Assembly: GCA_963691705.1 (NCBI GenBank)
Contig: OY829546.1
Span: 10,001 to 74,000, forward strand
DNA: 64,000 bases
Direction of reading: 5' to 3'
Origin: Viola odorata
Taxonomy: Eukaryota; Streptophyta; Magnoliopsida; Malpighiales; Violaceae
A model generated the notes under the pieces. That model made no database searches, was not told the DNA's origin, and saw nothing but the letters and a program-made list of their open reading frames with translations. The translations under genes and the position numbers were made by a program. Positions 1-12,767 of this stretch are shown here, piece after piece. Within the stretch, counting starts at the first letter, position 1. Each line of letters begins with the position of its first letter.

Positions 1-3000
1 CCTAAACCCTAAACCCTAAACCCTAAACCCTAAACCCTAAACCCTAAACCCTAAACCCTAAACCCTAAACCCTAAACCCTAAACCCTAAACCCTAAACCC
101 TAAACCCTAAACCCTAAACCCTAAACCCTAAACCCTAAACCCTAAACCCTAAACCCTAAACCCTAAACCCTAAACCCTAAACCCTAAACCCTAAACCCTA
201 AACCCTAAACCCTAAACCCTAAACCCTAAACCCTAAACCCTAAACCCTAAACCCTAAACCCTAAACCCTAAACCCTAAACCCTAAACCCTAAACCCTAAA
301 CCCTAAACCCTAAACCCTAAACCCTAAACCCTAAACCCTAAACCCTAAACCCTAAACCCTAAACCCTAAACCCTAAACCCTAAACCCTAAACCCTAAACC
401 CTAAACCCTAAACCCTAAACCCTAAACCCTAAACCCTAAACCCTAAACCCTAAACCCTAAACCCTAAACCCTAAACCCTAAACCCTAAACCCTAAACCCT
501 AAACCCTAAACCCTAAACCCTAAACCCTAAACCCTAAACCCTAAACCCTAAACCCTAAACCCTAAACCCTAAACCCTAAACCCTAAACCCTAAACCCTAA
601 ACCCTAAACCCTAAACCCTAAACCCTAAACCCTAAACCCTAAACCCTAAACCCTAAACCCTAAACCCTAAACCCTAAACCCTAAACCCTAAACCCTAAAC
701 CCTAAACCCTAAACCCTAAACCCTAAACCCTAAACCCTAAACCCTAAACCCTAAACCCTAAACCCTAAACCCTAAACCCTAAACCCTAAACCCTAAACCC
801 TAAACCCTAAACCCTAAACCCTAAACCCTAAACCCTAAACCCTAAACCCTAAACCCTAAACCCTAAACCCTAAACCCTAAACCCTAAACCCTAAACCCTA
901 AACCCTAAACCCTAAACCCTAAACCCTAAACCCTAAACCCTAAACCCTAAACCCTAAACCCTAAACCCTAAACCCTAAACCCTAAACCCTAAACCCTAAA
1001 CCCTAAACCCTAAACCCTAAACCCTAAACCCTAAACCCTAAACCCTAAACCCTAAACCCTAAACCCTAAACCCTAAACCCTAAACCCTAAACCCTAAACC
1101 CTAAACCCTAAACCCTAAACCCTAAACCCTAAACCCTAAACCCTAAACCCTAAACCCTAAACCCTAAACCCTAAACCCTAAACCCTAAACCCTAAACCCT
1201 AAACCCTAAACCCTAAACCCTAAACCCTAAACCCTAAACCCTAAACCCTAAACCCTAAACCCTAAACCCTAAACCCTAAACCCTAAACCCTAAACCCTAA
1301 ACCCTAAACCCTAAACCCTAAACCCTAAACCCTAAACCCTAAACCCTAAACCCTAAACCCTAAACCCTAAACCCTAAACCCTAAACCCTAAACCCTAAAC
1401 CCTAAACCCTAAACCCTAAACCCTAAACCCTAAACCCTAAACCCTAAACCCTAAACCCTAAACCCTAAACCCTAAACCCTAAACCCTAAACCCTAAACCC
1501 TAAACCCTAAACCCTAAACCCTAAACCCTAAACCCTAAACCCTAAACCCTAAACCCTAAACCCTAAACCCTAAACCCTAAACCCTAAACCCTAAACCCTA
1601 AACCCTAAACCCTAAACCCTAAACCCTAAACCCTAAACCCTAAACCCTAAACCCTAAACCCTAAACCCTAAACCCTAAACCCTAAACCCTAAACCCTAAA
1701 CCCTAAACCCTAAACCCTAAACCCTAAACCCTAAACCCTAAACCCTAAACCCTAAACCCTAAACCCTAAACCCTAAACCCTAAACCCTAAACCCTAAACC
1801 CTAAACCCTAAACCCTAAACCCTAAACCCTAAACCCTAAACCCTAAACCCTAAACCCTAAACCCTAAACCCTAAACCCTAAACCCTAAACCCTAAACCCT
1901 AAACCCTAAACCCTAAACCCTAAACCCTAAACCCTAAACCCTAAACCCTAAACCCTAAACCCTAAACCCTAAACCCTAAACCCTAAACCCTAAACCCTAA
2001 ACCCTAAACCCTAAACCCTAAACCCTAAACCCTAAACCCTAAACCCTAAACCCTAAACCCTAAACCCTAAACCCTAAACCCTAAACCCTAAACCCTAAAC
2101 CCTAAACCCTAAACCCTAAACCCTAAACCCTAAACCCTAAACCCTAAACCCTAAACCCTAAACCCTAAACCCTAAACCCTAAACCCTAAACCCTAAACCC
2201 TAAACCCTAAACCCTAAACCCTAAACCCTAAACCCTAAACCCTAAACCCTAAACCCTAAACCCTAAACCCTAAACCCTAAACCCTAAACCCTAAACCCTA
2301 AACCCTAAACCCTAAACCCTAAACCCTAAACCCTAAACCCTAAACCCTAAACCCTAAACCCTAAACCCTAAACCCTAAACCCTAAACCCTAAACCCTAAA
2401 CCCTAAACCCTAAACCCTAAACCCTAAACCCTAAACCCTAAACCCTAAACCCTAAACCCTAAACCCTAAACCCTAAACCCTAAACCCTAAACCCTAAACC
2501 CTAAACCCTAAACCCTAAACCCTAAACCCTAAACCCTAAACCCTAAACCCTAAACCCTAAACCCTAAACCCTAAACCCTAAACCCTAAACCCTAAACCCT
2601 AAACCCTAAACCCTAAACCCTAAACCCTAAACCCTAAACCCTAAACCCTAAACCCTAAACCCTAAACCCTAAACCCTAAACCCTAAACCCTAAACCCTAA
2701 ACCCTAAACCCTAAACCCTAAACCCTAAACCCTAAACCCTAAACCCTAAACCCTAAACCCTAAACCCTAAACCCTAAACCCTAAACCCTAAACCCTAAAC
2801 CCTAAACCCTAAACCCTAAACCCTAAACCCTAAACCCTAAACCCTAAACCCTAAACCCTAAACCCTAAACCCTAAACCCTAAACCCTAAACCCTAAACCC
2901 TAAACCCTAAACCCTAAACCCTAAACCCTAAACCCTAAACCCTAAACCCTAAACCCTAAACCCTAAACCCTAAACCCTAAACCCTAAACCCTAAACCCTA

Positions 3001-6000
3001 AACCCTAAACCCTAAACCCTAAACCCTAAACCCTAAACCCTAAACCCTAAACCCTAAACCCTAAACCCTAAACCCTAAACCCTAAACCCTAAACCCTAAA
3101 CCCTAAACCCTAAACCCTAAACCCTAAACCCTAAACCCTAAACCCTAAACCCTAAACCCTAAACCCTAAACCCTAAACCCTAAACCCTAAACCCTAAACC
3201 CTAAACCCTAAACCCTAAACCCTAAACCCTAAACCCTAAACCCTAAACCCTAAACCCTAAACCCTAAACCCTAAACCCTAAACCCTAAACCCTAAACCCT
3301 AAACCCTAAACCCTAAACCCTAAACCCTAAACCCTAAACCCTAAACCCTAAACCCTAAACCCTAAACCCTAAACCCTAAACCCTAAACCCTAAACCCTAA
3401 ACCCTAAACCCTAAACCCTAAACCCTAAACCCTAAACCCTAAACCCTAAACCCTAAACCCTAAACCCTAAACCCTAAACCCTAAACCCTAAACCCTAAAC
3501 CCTAAACCCTAAACCCTAAACCCTAAACCCTAAACCCTAAACCCTAAACCCTAAACCCTAAACCCTAAACCCTAAACCCTAAACCCTAAACCCTAAACCC
3601 TAAACCCTAAACCCTAAACCCTAAACCCTAAACCCTAAACCCTAAACCCTAAACCCTAAACCCTAAACCCTAAACCCTAAACCCTAAACCCTAAACCCTA
3701 AACCCTAAACCCTAAACCCTAAACCCTAAACCCTAAACCCTAAACCCTAAACCCTAAACCCTAAACCCTAAACCCTAAACCCTAAACCCTAAACCCTAAA
3801 CCCTAAACCCTAAACCCTAAACCCTAAACCCTAAACCCTAAACCCTAAACCCTAAACCCTAAACCCTAAACCCTAAACCCTAAACCCTAAACCCTAAACC
3901 CTAAACCCTAAACCCTAAACCCTAAACCCTAAACCCTAAACCCTAAACCCTAAACCCTAAACCCTAAACCCTAAACCCTAAACCCTAAACCCTAAACCCT
4001 AAACCCTAAACCCTAAACCCTAAACCCTAAACCCTAAACCCTAAACCCTAAACCCTAAACCCTAAACCCTAAACCCTAAACCCTAAACCCTAAACCCTAA
4101 ACCCTAAACCCTAAACCCTAAACCCTAAACCCTAAACCCTAAACCCTAAACCCTAAACCCTAAACCCTAAACCCTAAACCCTAAACCCTAAACCCTAAAC
4201 CCTAAACCCTAAACCCTAAACCCTAAACCCTAAACCCTAAACCCTAAACCCTAAACCCTAAACCCTAAACCCTAAACCCTAAACCCTAAACCCTAAACCC
4301 TAAACCCTAAACCCTAAACCCTAAACCCTAAACCCTAAACCCTAAACCCTAAACCCTAAACCCTAAACCCTAAACCCTAAACCCTAAACCCTAAACCCTA
4401 AACCCTAAACCCTAAACCCTAAACCCTAAACCCTAAACCCTAAACCCTAAACCCTAAACCCTAAACCCTAAACCCTAAACCCTAAACCCTAAACCCTAAA
4501 CCCTAAACCCTAAACCCTAAACCCTAAACCCTAAACCCTAAACCCTAAACCCTAAACCCTAAACCCTAAACCCTAAACCCTAAACCCTAAACCCTAAACC
4601 CTAAACCCTAAACCCTAAACCCTAAACCCTAAACCCTAAACCCTAAACCCTAAACCCTAAACCCTAAACCCTAAACCCTAAACCCTAAACCCTAAACCCT
4701 AAACCCTAAACCCTAAACCCTAAACCCTAAACCCTAAACCCTAAACCCTAAACCCTAAACCCTAAACCCTAAACCCTAAACCCTAAACCCTAAACCCTAA
4801 ACCCTAAACCCTAAACCCTAAACCCTAAACCCTAAACCCTAAACCCTAAACCCTAAACCCTAAACCCTAAACCCTAAACCCTAAACCCTAAACCCTAAAC
4901 CCTAAACCCTAAACCCTAAACCCTAAACCCTAAACCCTAAACCCTAAACCCTAAACCCTAAACCCTAAACCCTAAACCCTAAACCCTAAACCCTAAACCC
5001 TAAACCCTAAACCCTAAACCCTAAACCCTAAACCCTAAACCCTAAACCCTAAACCCTAAACCCTAAACCCTAAACCCTAAACCCTAAACCCTAAACCCTA
5101 AACCCTAAACCCTAAACCCTAAACCCTAAACCCTAAACCCTAAACCCTAAACCCTAAACCCTAAACCCTAAACCCTAAACCCTAAACCCTAAACCCTAAA
5201 CCCTAAACCCTAAACCCTAAACCCTAAACCCTAAACCCTAAACCCTAAACCCTAAACCCTAAACCCTAAACCCTAAACCCTAAACCCTAAACCCTAAACC
5301 CTAAACCCTAAACCCTAAACCCTAAACCCTAAACCCTAAACCCTAAACCCTAAACCCTAAACCCTAAACCCTAAACCCTAAACCCTAAACCCTAAACCCT
5401 AAACCCTAAACCCTAAACCCTAAACCCTAAACCCTAAACCCTAAACCCTAAACCCTAAACCCTAAACCCTAAACCCTAAACCCTAAACCCTAAACCCTAA
5501 ACCCTAAACCCTAAACCCTAAACCCTAAACCCTAAACCCTAAACCCTAAACCCTAAACCCTAAACCCTAAACCCTAAACCCTAAACCCTAAACCCTAAAC
5601 CCTAAACCCTAAACCCTAAACCCTAAACCCTAAACCCTAAACCCTAAACCCTAAACCCTAAACCCTAAACCCTAAACCCTAAACCCTAAACCCTAAACCC
5701 TAAACCCTAAACCCTAAACCCTAAACCCTAAACCCTAAACCCTAAACCCTAAACCCTAAACCCTAAACCCTAAACCCTAAACCCTAAACCCTAAACCCTA
5801 AACCCTAAACCCTAAACCCTAAACCCTAAACCCTAAACCCTAAACCCTAAACCCTAAACCCTAAACCCTAAACCCTAAACCCTAAACCCTAAACCCTAAA
5901 CCCTAAACCCTAAACCCTAAACCCTAAACCCTAAACCCTAAACCCTAAACCCTAAACCCTAAACCCTAAACCCTAAACCCTAAACCCTAAACCCTAAACC

Positions 6001-9000
6001 CTAAACCCTAAACCCTAAACCCTAAACCCTAAACCCTAAACCCTAAACCCTAAACCCTAAACCCTAAACCCTAAACCCTAAACCCTAAACCCTAAACCCT
6101 AAACCCTAAACCCTAAACCCTAAACCCTAAACCCTAAACCCTAAACCCTAAACCCTAAACCCTAAACCCTAAACCCTAAACCCTAAACCCTAAACCCTAA
6201 ACCCTAAACCCTAAACCCTAAACCCTAAACCCTAAACCCTAAACCCTAAACCCTAAACCCTAAACCCTAAACCCTAAACCCTAAACCCTAAACCCTAAAC
6301 CCTAAACCCTAAACCCTAAACCCTAAACCCTAAACCCTAAACCCTAAACCCTAAACCCTAAACCCTAAACCCTAAACCCTAAACCCTAAACCCTAAACCC
6401 TAAACCCTAAACCCTAAACCCTAAACCCTAAACCCTAAACCCTAAACCCTAAACCCTAAACCCTAAACCCTAAACCCTAAACCCTAAACCCTAAACCCTA
6501 AACCCTAAACCCTAAACCCTAAACCCTAAACCCTAAACCCTAAACCCTAAACCCTAAACCCTAAACCCTAAACCCTAAACCCTAAACCCTAAACCCTAAA
6601 CCCTAAACCCTAAACCCTAAACCCTAAACCCTAAACCCTAAACCCTAAACCCTAAACCCTAAACCCTAAACCCTAAACCCTAAACCCTAAACCCTAAACC
6701 CTAAACCCTAAACCCTAAACCCTAAACCCTAAACCCTAAACCCTAAACCCTAAACCCTAAACCCTAAACCCTAAACCCTAAACCCTAAACCCTAAACCCT
6801 AAACCCTAAACCCTAAACCCTAAACCCTAAACCCTAAACCCTAAACCCTAAACCCTAAACCCTAAACCCTAAACCCTAAACCCTAAACCCTAAACCCTAA
6901 ACCCTAAACCCTAAACCCTAAACCCTAAACCCTAAACCCTAAACCCTAAACCCTAAACCCTAAACCCTAAACCCTAAACCCTAAACCCTAAACCCTAAAC
7001 CCTAAACCCTAAACCCTAAACCCTAAACCCTAAACCCTAAACCCTAAACCCTAAACCCTAAACCCTAAACCCTAAACCCTAAACCCTAAACCCTAAACCC
7101 TAAACCCTAAACCCTAAACCCTAAACCCTAAACCCTAAACCCTAAACCCTAAACCCTAAACCCTAAACCCTAAACCCTAAACCCTAAACCCTAAACCCTA
7201 AACCCTAAACCCTAAACCCTAAACCCTAAACCCTAAACCCTAAACCCTAAACCCTAAACCCTAAACCCTAAACCCTAAACCCTAAACCCTAAACCCTAAA
7301 CCCTAAACCCTAAACCCTAAACCCTAAACCCTAAACCCTAAACCCTAAACCCTAAACCCTAAACCCTAAACCCTAAACCCTAAACCCTAAACCCTAAACC
7401 CTAAACCCTAAACCCTAAACCCTAAACCCTAAACCCTAAACCCTAAACCCTAAACCCTAAACCCTAAACCCTAAACCCTAAACCCTAAACCCTAAACCCT
7501 AAACCCTAAACCCTAAACCCTAAACCCTAAACCCTAAACCCTAAACCCTAAACCCTAAACCCTAAACCCTAAACCCTAAACCCTAAACCCTAAACCCTAA
7601 ACCCTAAACCCTAAACCCTAAACCCTAAACCCTAAACCCTAAACCCTAAACCCTAAACCCTAAACCCTAAACCCTAAACCCTAAACCCTAAACCCTAAAC
7701 CCTAAACCCTAAACCCTAAACCCTAAACCCTAAACCCTAAACCCTAAACCCTAAACCCTAAACCCTAAACCCTAAACCCTAAACCCTAAACCCTAAACCC
7801 TAAACCCTAAACCCTAAACCCTAAACCCTAAACCCTAAACCCTAAACCCTAAACCCTAAACCCTAAACCCTAAACCCTAAACCCTAAACCCTAAACCCTA
7901 AACCCTAAACCCTAAACCCTAAACCCTAAACCCTAAACCCTAAACCCTAAACCCTAAACCCTAAACCCTAAACCCTAAACCCTAAACCCTAAACCCTAAA
8001 CCCTAAACCCTAAACCCTAAACCCTAAACCCTAAACCCTAAACCCTAAACCCTAAACCCTAAACCCTAAACCCTAAACCCTAAACCCTAAACCCTAAACC
8101 CTAAACCCTAAACCCTAAACCCTAAACCCTAAACCCTAAACCCTAAACCCTAAACCCTAAACCCTAAACCCTAAACCCTAAACCCTAAACCCTAAACCCT
8201 AAACCCTAAACCCTAAACCCTAAACCCTAAACCCTAAACCCTAAACCCTAAACCCTAAACCCTAAACCCTAAACCCTAAACCCTAAACCCTAAACCCTAA
8301 ACCCTAAACCCTAAACCCTAAACCCTAAACCCTAAACCCTAAACCCTAAACCCTAAACCCTAAACCCTAAACCCTAAACCCTAAACCCTAAACCCTAAAC
8401 CCTAAACCCTAAACCCTAAACCCTAAACCCTAAACCCTAAACCCTAAACCCTAAACCCTAAACCCTAAACCCTAAACCCTAAACCCTAAACCCTAAACCC
8501 TAAACCCTAAACCCTAAACCCTAAACCCTAAACCCTAAACCCTAAACCCTAAACCCTAAACCCTAAACCCTAAACCCTAAACCCTAAACCCTAAACCCTA
8601 AACCCTAAACCCTAAACCCTAAACCCTAAACCCTAAACCCTAAACCCTAAACCCTAAACCCTAAACCCTAAACCCTAAACCCTAAACCCTAAACCCTAAA
8701 CCCTAAACCCTAAACCCTAAACCCTAAACCCTAAACCCTAAACCCTAAACCCTAAACCCTAAACCCTAAACCCTAAACCCTAAACCCTAAACCCTAAACC
8801 CTAAACCCTAAACCCTAAACCCTAAACCCTAAACCCTAAACCCTAAACCCTAAACCCTAAACCCTAAACCCTAAACCCTAAACCCTAAACCCTAAACCCT
8901 AAACCCTAAACCCTAAACCCTAAACCCTAAACCCTAAACCCTAAACCCTAAACCCTAAACCCTAAACCCTAAACCCTAAACCCTAAACCCTAAACCCTAA

Positions 9001-11914
9001 ACCCTAAACCCTAAACCCTAAACCCTAAACCCTAAACCCTAAACCCTAAACCCTAAACCCTAAACCCTAAACCCTAAACCCTAAACCCTAAACCCTAAAC
9101 CCTAAACCCTAAACCCTAAACCCTAAACCCTAAACCCTAAACCCTAAACCCTAAACCCTAAACCCTAAACCCTAAACCCTAAACCCTAAACCCTAAACCC
9201 TAAACCCTAAACCCTAAACCCTAAACCCTAAACCCTAAACCCTAAACCCTAAACCCTAAACCCTAAACCCTAAACCCTAAACCCTAAACCCTAAACCCTA
9301 AACCCTAAACCCTAAACCCTAAACCCTAAACCCTAAACCCTAAACCCTAAACCCTAAACCCTAAACCCTAAACCCTAAACCCTAAACCCTAAACCCTAAA
9401 CCCTAAACCCTAAACCCTAAACCCTAAACCCTAAACCCTAAACCCTAAACCCTAAACCCTAAACCCTAAACCCTAAACCCTAAACCCTAAACCCTAAACC
9501 CTAAACCCTAAACCCTAAACCCTAAACCCTAAACCCTAAACCCTAAACCCTAAACCCTAAACCCTAAACCCTAAACCCTAAACCCTAAACCCTAAACCCT
9601 AAACCCTAAACCCTAAACCCTAAACCCTAAACCCTAAACCCTAAACCCTAAACCCTAAACCCTAAACCCTAAACCCTAAACCCTAAACCCTAAACCCTAA
9701 ACCCTAAACCCTAAACCCTAAACCCTAAACCCTAAACCCTAAACCCTAAACCCTAAACCCTAAACCCTAAACCCTAAACCCTAAACCCTAAACCCTAAAC
9801 CCTAAACCCTAAACCCTAAACCCTAAACCCTAAACCCTAAACCCTAAACCCTAAACCCTAAACCCTAAACCCTAAACCCTAAACCCTAAACCCTAAACCC
9901 TAAACCCTAAACCCTAAACCCTAAACCCTAAACCCTAAACCCTAAACCCTAAACCCTAAACCCTAAACCCTAAACCCTAAACCCTAAACCCTAAACCCTA
10001 AACCCTAAACCCTAAACCCTAAACCCTAAACCCTAAACCCTAAACCCTAAACCCTAAACCCTAAACCCTAAACCCTAAACCCTAAACCCTAAACCCTAAA
10101 CCCTAAACCCTAAACCCTAAACCCTAAACCCTAAACCCTAAACCCTAAACCCTAAACCCTAAACCCTAAACCCTAAACCCTAAACCCTAAACCCTAAACC
10201 CTAAACCCTAAACCCTAAACCCTAAACCCTAAACCCTAAACCCTAAACCCTAAACCCTAAACCCTAAACCCTAAACCCTAAACCCTAAACCCTAAACCCT
10301 AAACCCTAAACCCTAAACCCTAAACCCTAAACCCTAAACCCTAAACCCTAAACCCTAAACCCTAAACCCTAAACCCTAAACCCTAAACCCTAAACCCTAA
10401 ACCCTAAACCCTAAACCCTAAACCCTAAACCCTAAACCCTAAACCCTAAACCCTAAACCCTAAACCCTAAACCCTAAACCCTAAACCCTAAACCCTAAAC
10501 CCTAAACCCTAAACCCTAAACCCTAAACCCTAAACCCTAAACCCTAAACCCTAAACCCTAAACCCTAAACCCTAAACCCTAAACCCTAAACCCTAAACCC
10601 TAAACCCTAAACCCTAAACCCTAAACCCTAAACCCTAAACCCTAAACCCTAAACCCTAAACCCTAAACCCTAAACCCTAAACCCTAAACCCTAAACCCTA
10701 AACCCTAAACCCTAAACCCTAAACCCTAAACCCTAAACCCTAAACCCTAAACCCTAAACCCTAAACCCTAAACCCTAAACCCTAAACCCTAAACCCTAAA
10801 CCCTAAACCCTAAACCCTAAACCCTAAACCCTAAACCCTAAACCCTAAACCCTAAACCCTAAACCCTAAACCCTAAACCCTAAACCCTAAACCCTAAACC
10901 CTAAACCCTAAACCCTAAACCCTAAACCCTAAACCCTAAACCCTAAACCCTAAACCCTAAACCCTAAACCCTAAACCCTAAACCCTAAACCCTAAACCCT
11001 AAACCCTAAACCCTAAACCCTAAACCCTAAACCCTAAACCCTAAACCCTAAACCCTAAACCCTAAACCCTAAACCCTAAACCCTAAACCCTAAACCCTAA
11101 ACCCTAAACCCTAAACCCTAAACCCTAAACCCTAAACCCTAAACCCTAAACCCTAAACCCTAAACCCTAAACCCTAAACCCTAAACCCTAAACCCTAAAC
11201 CCTAAACCCTAAACCCTAAACCCTAAACCCTAAACCCTAAACCCTAAACCCTAAACCCTAAACCCTAAACCCTAAACCCTAAACCCTAAACCCTAAACCC
11301 TAAACCCTAAACCCTAAACCCTAAACCCTAAACCCTAAACCCTAAACCCTAAACCCTAAACCCTAAACCCTAAACCCTAAACCCTAAACCCTAAACCCTA
11401 AACCCTAAACCCTAAACCCTAAACCCTAAACCCTAAACCCTAAACCCTAAACCCTAAACCCTAAACCCTAAACCCTAAACCCTAAACCCTAAACCCTAAA
11501 CCCTAAACCCTAAACCCTAAACCCTAAACCCTAAACCCTAAACCCTAAACCCTAAACCCTAAACCCTAAACCCTAAACCCTAAACCCTAAACCCTAAACC
11601 CTAAACCCTAAACCCTAAACCCTAAACCCTAAACCCTAAACCCTAAACCCTAAACCCTAAACCCTAAACCCTAAACCCTAAACCCTAAACCCTAAACCCT
11701 AAACCCTAAACCCTAAACCCTAAACCCTAAACCCTAAACCCTAAACCCTAAACCCTAAACCCTAAACCCTAAACCCTAAACCCTAAACCCTAAACCCTAA
11801 ACCCTAAACCCTAAACCCTAAACCCTAAACCCTAAACCCTAAACCCTAAACCCTAAACCCTAAACCCTAAACCCTAAACCCTAAACCCTAAACCCTAAAC
11901 CCTAAACCCTAAAC
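1..11914. repeat. Telomere array, plant-type CCCTAAA repeat
   Basis: The + strand carries an uninterrupted CCCTAAA array, the C-rich strand of the TTTAGGG plant telomere, so base 1 is toward the chromosome end. It begins with a 6-base partial unit (CCTAAA). The last full unit ends at 11913, and 11907 bases divided by 7 is exactly 1701, so phase is kept across the array with no net indel. I saw no variant units on reading. Plant telomeres often have degenerate units near the subtelomere; here the border with unique sequence is abrupt. The array caps the chromosome and is the template-type sequence of telomerase. Confidence 0.99.
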
Positions 11915-12611
11915 GCTGTGAAGAATTACAATTTTGCTTCTCATTTTGCTTGAATCTGAAATTGTGACTTGCTTGAAATGTACCTTCAGTTGTGCTTTCT
12001 GACCTGTGCAAAAGCCTTTGTTCATGAGCTTGCAAGGAGCCTATTAACTCTGTAACACTTAGTGTTGATAAATCCCTTGATTGTTCAATCGCGGCTGCAA
12101 CTGAATCAAATTTTTCAGGAAGTGTGATTAACATTTTCTCAGCAATTCTTCTTTCTTCAAACTTCTCACCAAGCAACTTCATTTGATTCACAACTTCAAT
12201 TACTCCTGACGAGTAATCTTTAATTTTCTCTGTCTCTTTCATGTTGAGACCTTCAAATTGTCTTCTCAAAGTTGGCAACTTGATTGATCGAACCTTCTCT
12301 GAGCCTTGATACTCTTCCTCCAAAATCTTCCACGCTTGATGAGTTGTTGATGCGCCAACAAGCCTTGAAAAAATAGATTCAGACACACATGAATGCATAA
12401 AGGTGAGAGCTTTCATGTTCTTGGTTGACTCCTCCTTTTCCTTCTTGATTTGAGCCACTGTCATCTCGCTTGTATCTGCTGGTTGATATTCTTGTTCCAC
12501 TGATCCCCAAAGATCTTGAGCCATAAGAAAAGCTTTCATCCTTATGGACCAAATATCATAGTTTTCTCCATTGAAAATTGTTGGTGTTGTCAAACTTGCG
12601 TTTGTTGACAT
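11895..12611 (-). pseudogene. Truncated Copia gag ORF reading into the telomere
   Basis: The ORF starts at ATG 12611 and encodes the N-terminal retrotransposon Gag domains of the DUF4219/UBN2 type, with the typical start region (FNGENYDIWSIRMKAFLMAQ). It is colinear with the first ~220 residues of Gag at 29143-31029. After EKQ the frame passes through the inverted scrap (NCNSSQ) and then six codons of telomere repeat (RLGFRV), where a TAG inside the repeat ends it. The zinc knuckles and protease are absent. The frame is otherwise undamaged, so the truncation looks recent compared with the decay of neighbouring host pseudogenes. Confidence 0.93.
11915..11933. other. 19-bp inverted scrap at the telomere joint
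   Basis: These 19 bases, immediately inside the telomere, match 18 of 19 positions of the reverse complement of 30282-30300, inside gag of the related Copia element. The gag sequence next to them (from about 11938 upward) is in the normal orientation. The scrap is therefore a piece of gag lying about 50 bp further downstream in the element, copied or ligated backwards before telomere repeats were added. The joint with the repeat has at most 1 base of overlap. Confidence 0.85.
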
Positions 12612-12644
12612 CTTGATTTTCTTGATTTAAAAACAGACCTGATC

Positions 12645-12727
12645 TTCTTGATTTCTTGATTTCTTGATTTCTTGATTTCTTGATTTCTTGATTTCTTGAT
12701 TTCTTGATTTCTTGATTTCTTTGATTT
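12645..12727. repeat. 9-bp tandem repeat in gag leader, unit TTTCTTGAT
   Basis: About nine copies of a 9-bp unit lie just upstream of gag (minus-strand sense), the last slightly altered. The related element has only two or three copies at the same place (about 31060-31085), so the array has expanded or contracted between members, probably by slippage. On the minus strand the unit reads as a purine-rich leader (AAATCAAGA repeats). Confidence 0.9.
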
Positions 12728-12753
12728 CAACACAGTCCCTTAAGATCAATAGC

Positions 12754-12765
12754 GCTCCGCTACCA
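12754..12765 (-). other. Primer-binding site, initiator-Met tRNA type
   Basis: On the minus strand, two bases after the LTR end, the sequence TGGTAGCGGAGC matches 10 of 12 bases of the usual plant Copia primer-binding site for initiator methionine tRNA. The same sequence is present at the equivalent place in the second element (about 31141-31152). This fixes the LTR at 12768-13293 as the 5' LTR of a minus-strand element. Confidence 0.8.
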
Positions 12766-12767
12766 AT

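Noticed and set aside
1..11914. Possible coding frames or variants in the telomere array
   Set aside because: Every frame is a short peptide repeat with stops or simple sequence; no biological reading other than telomere.
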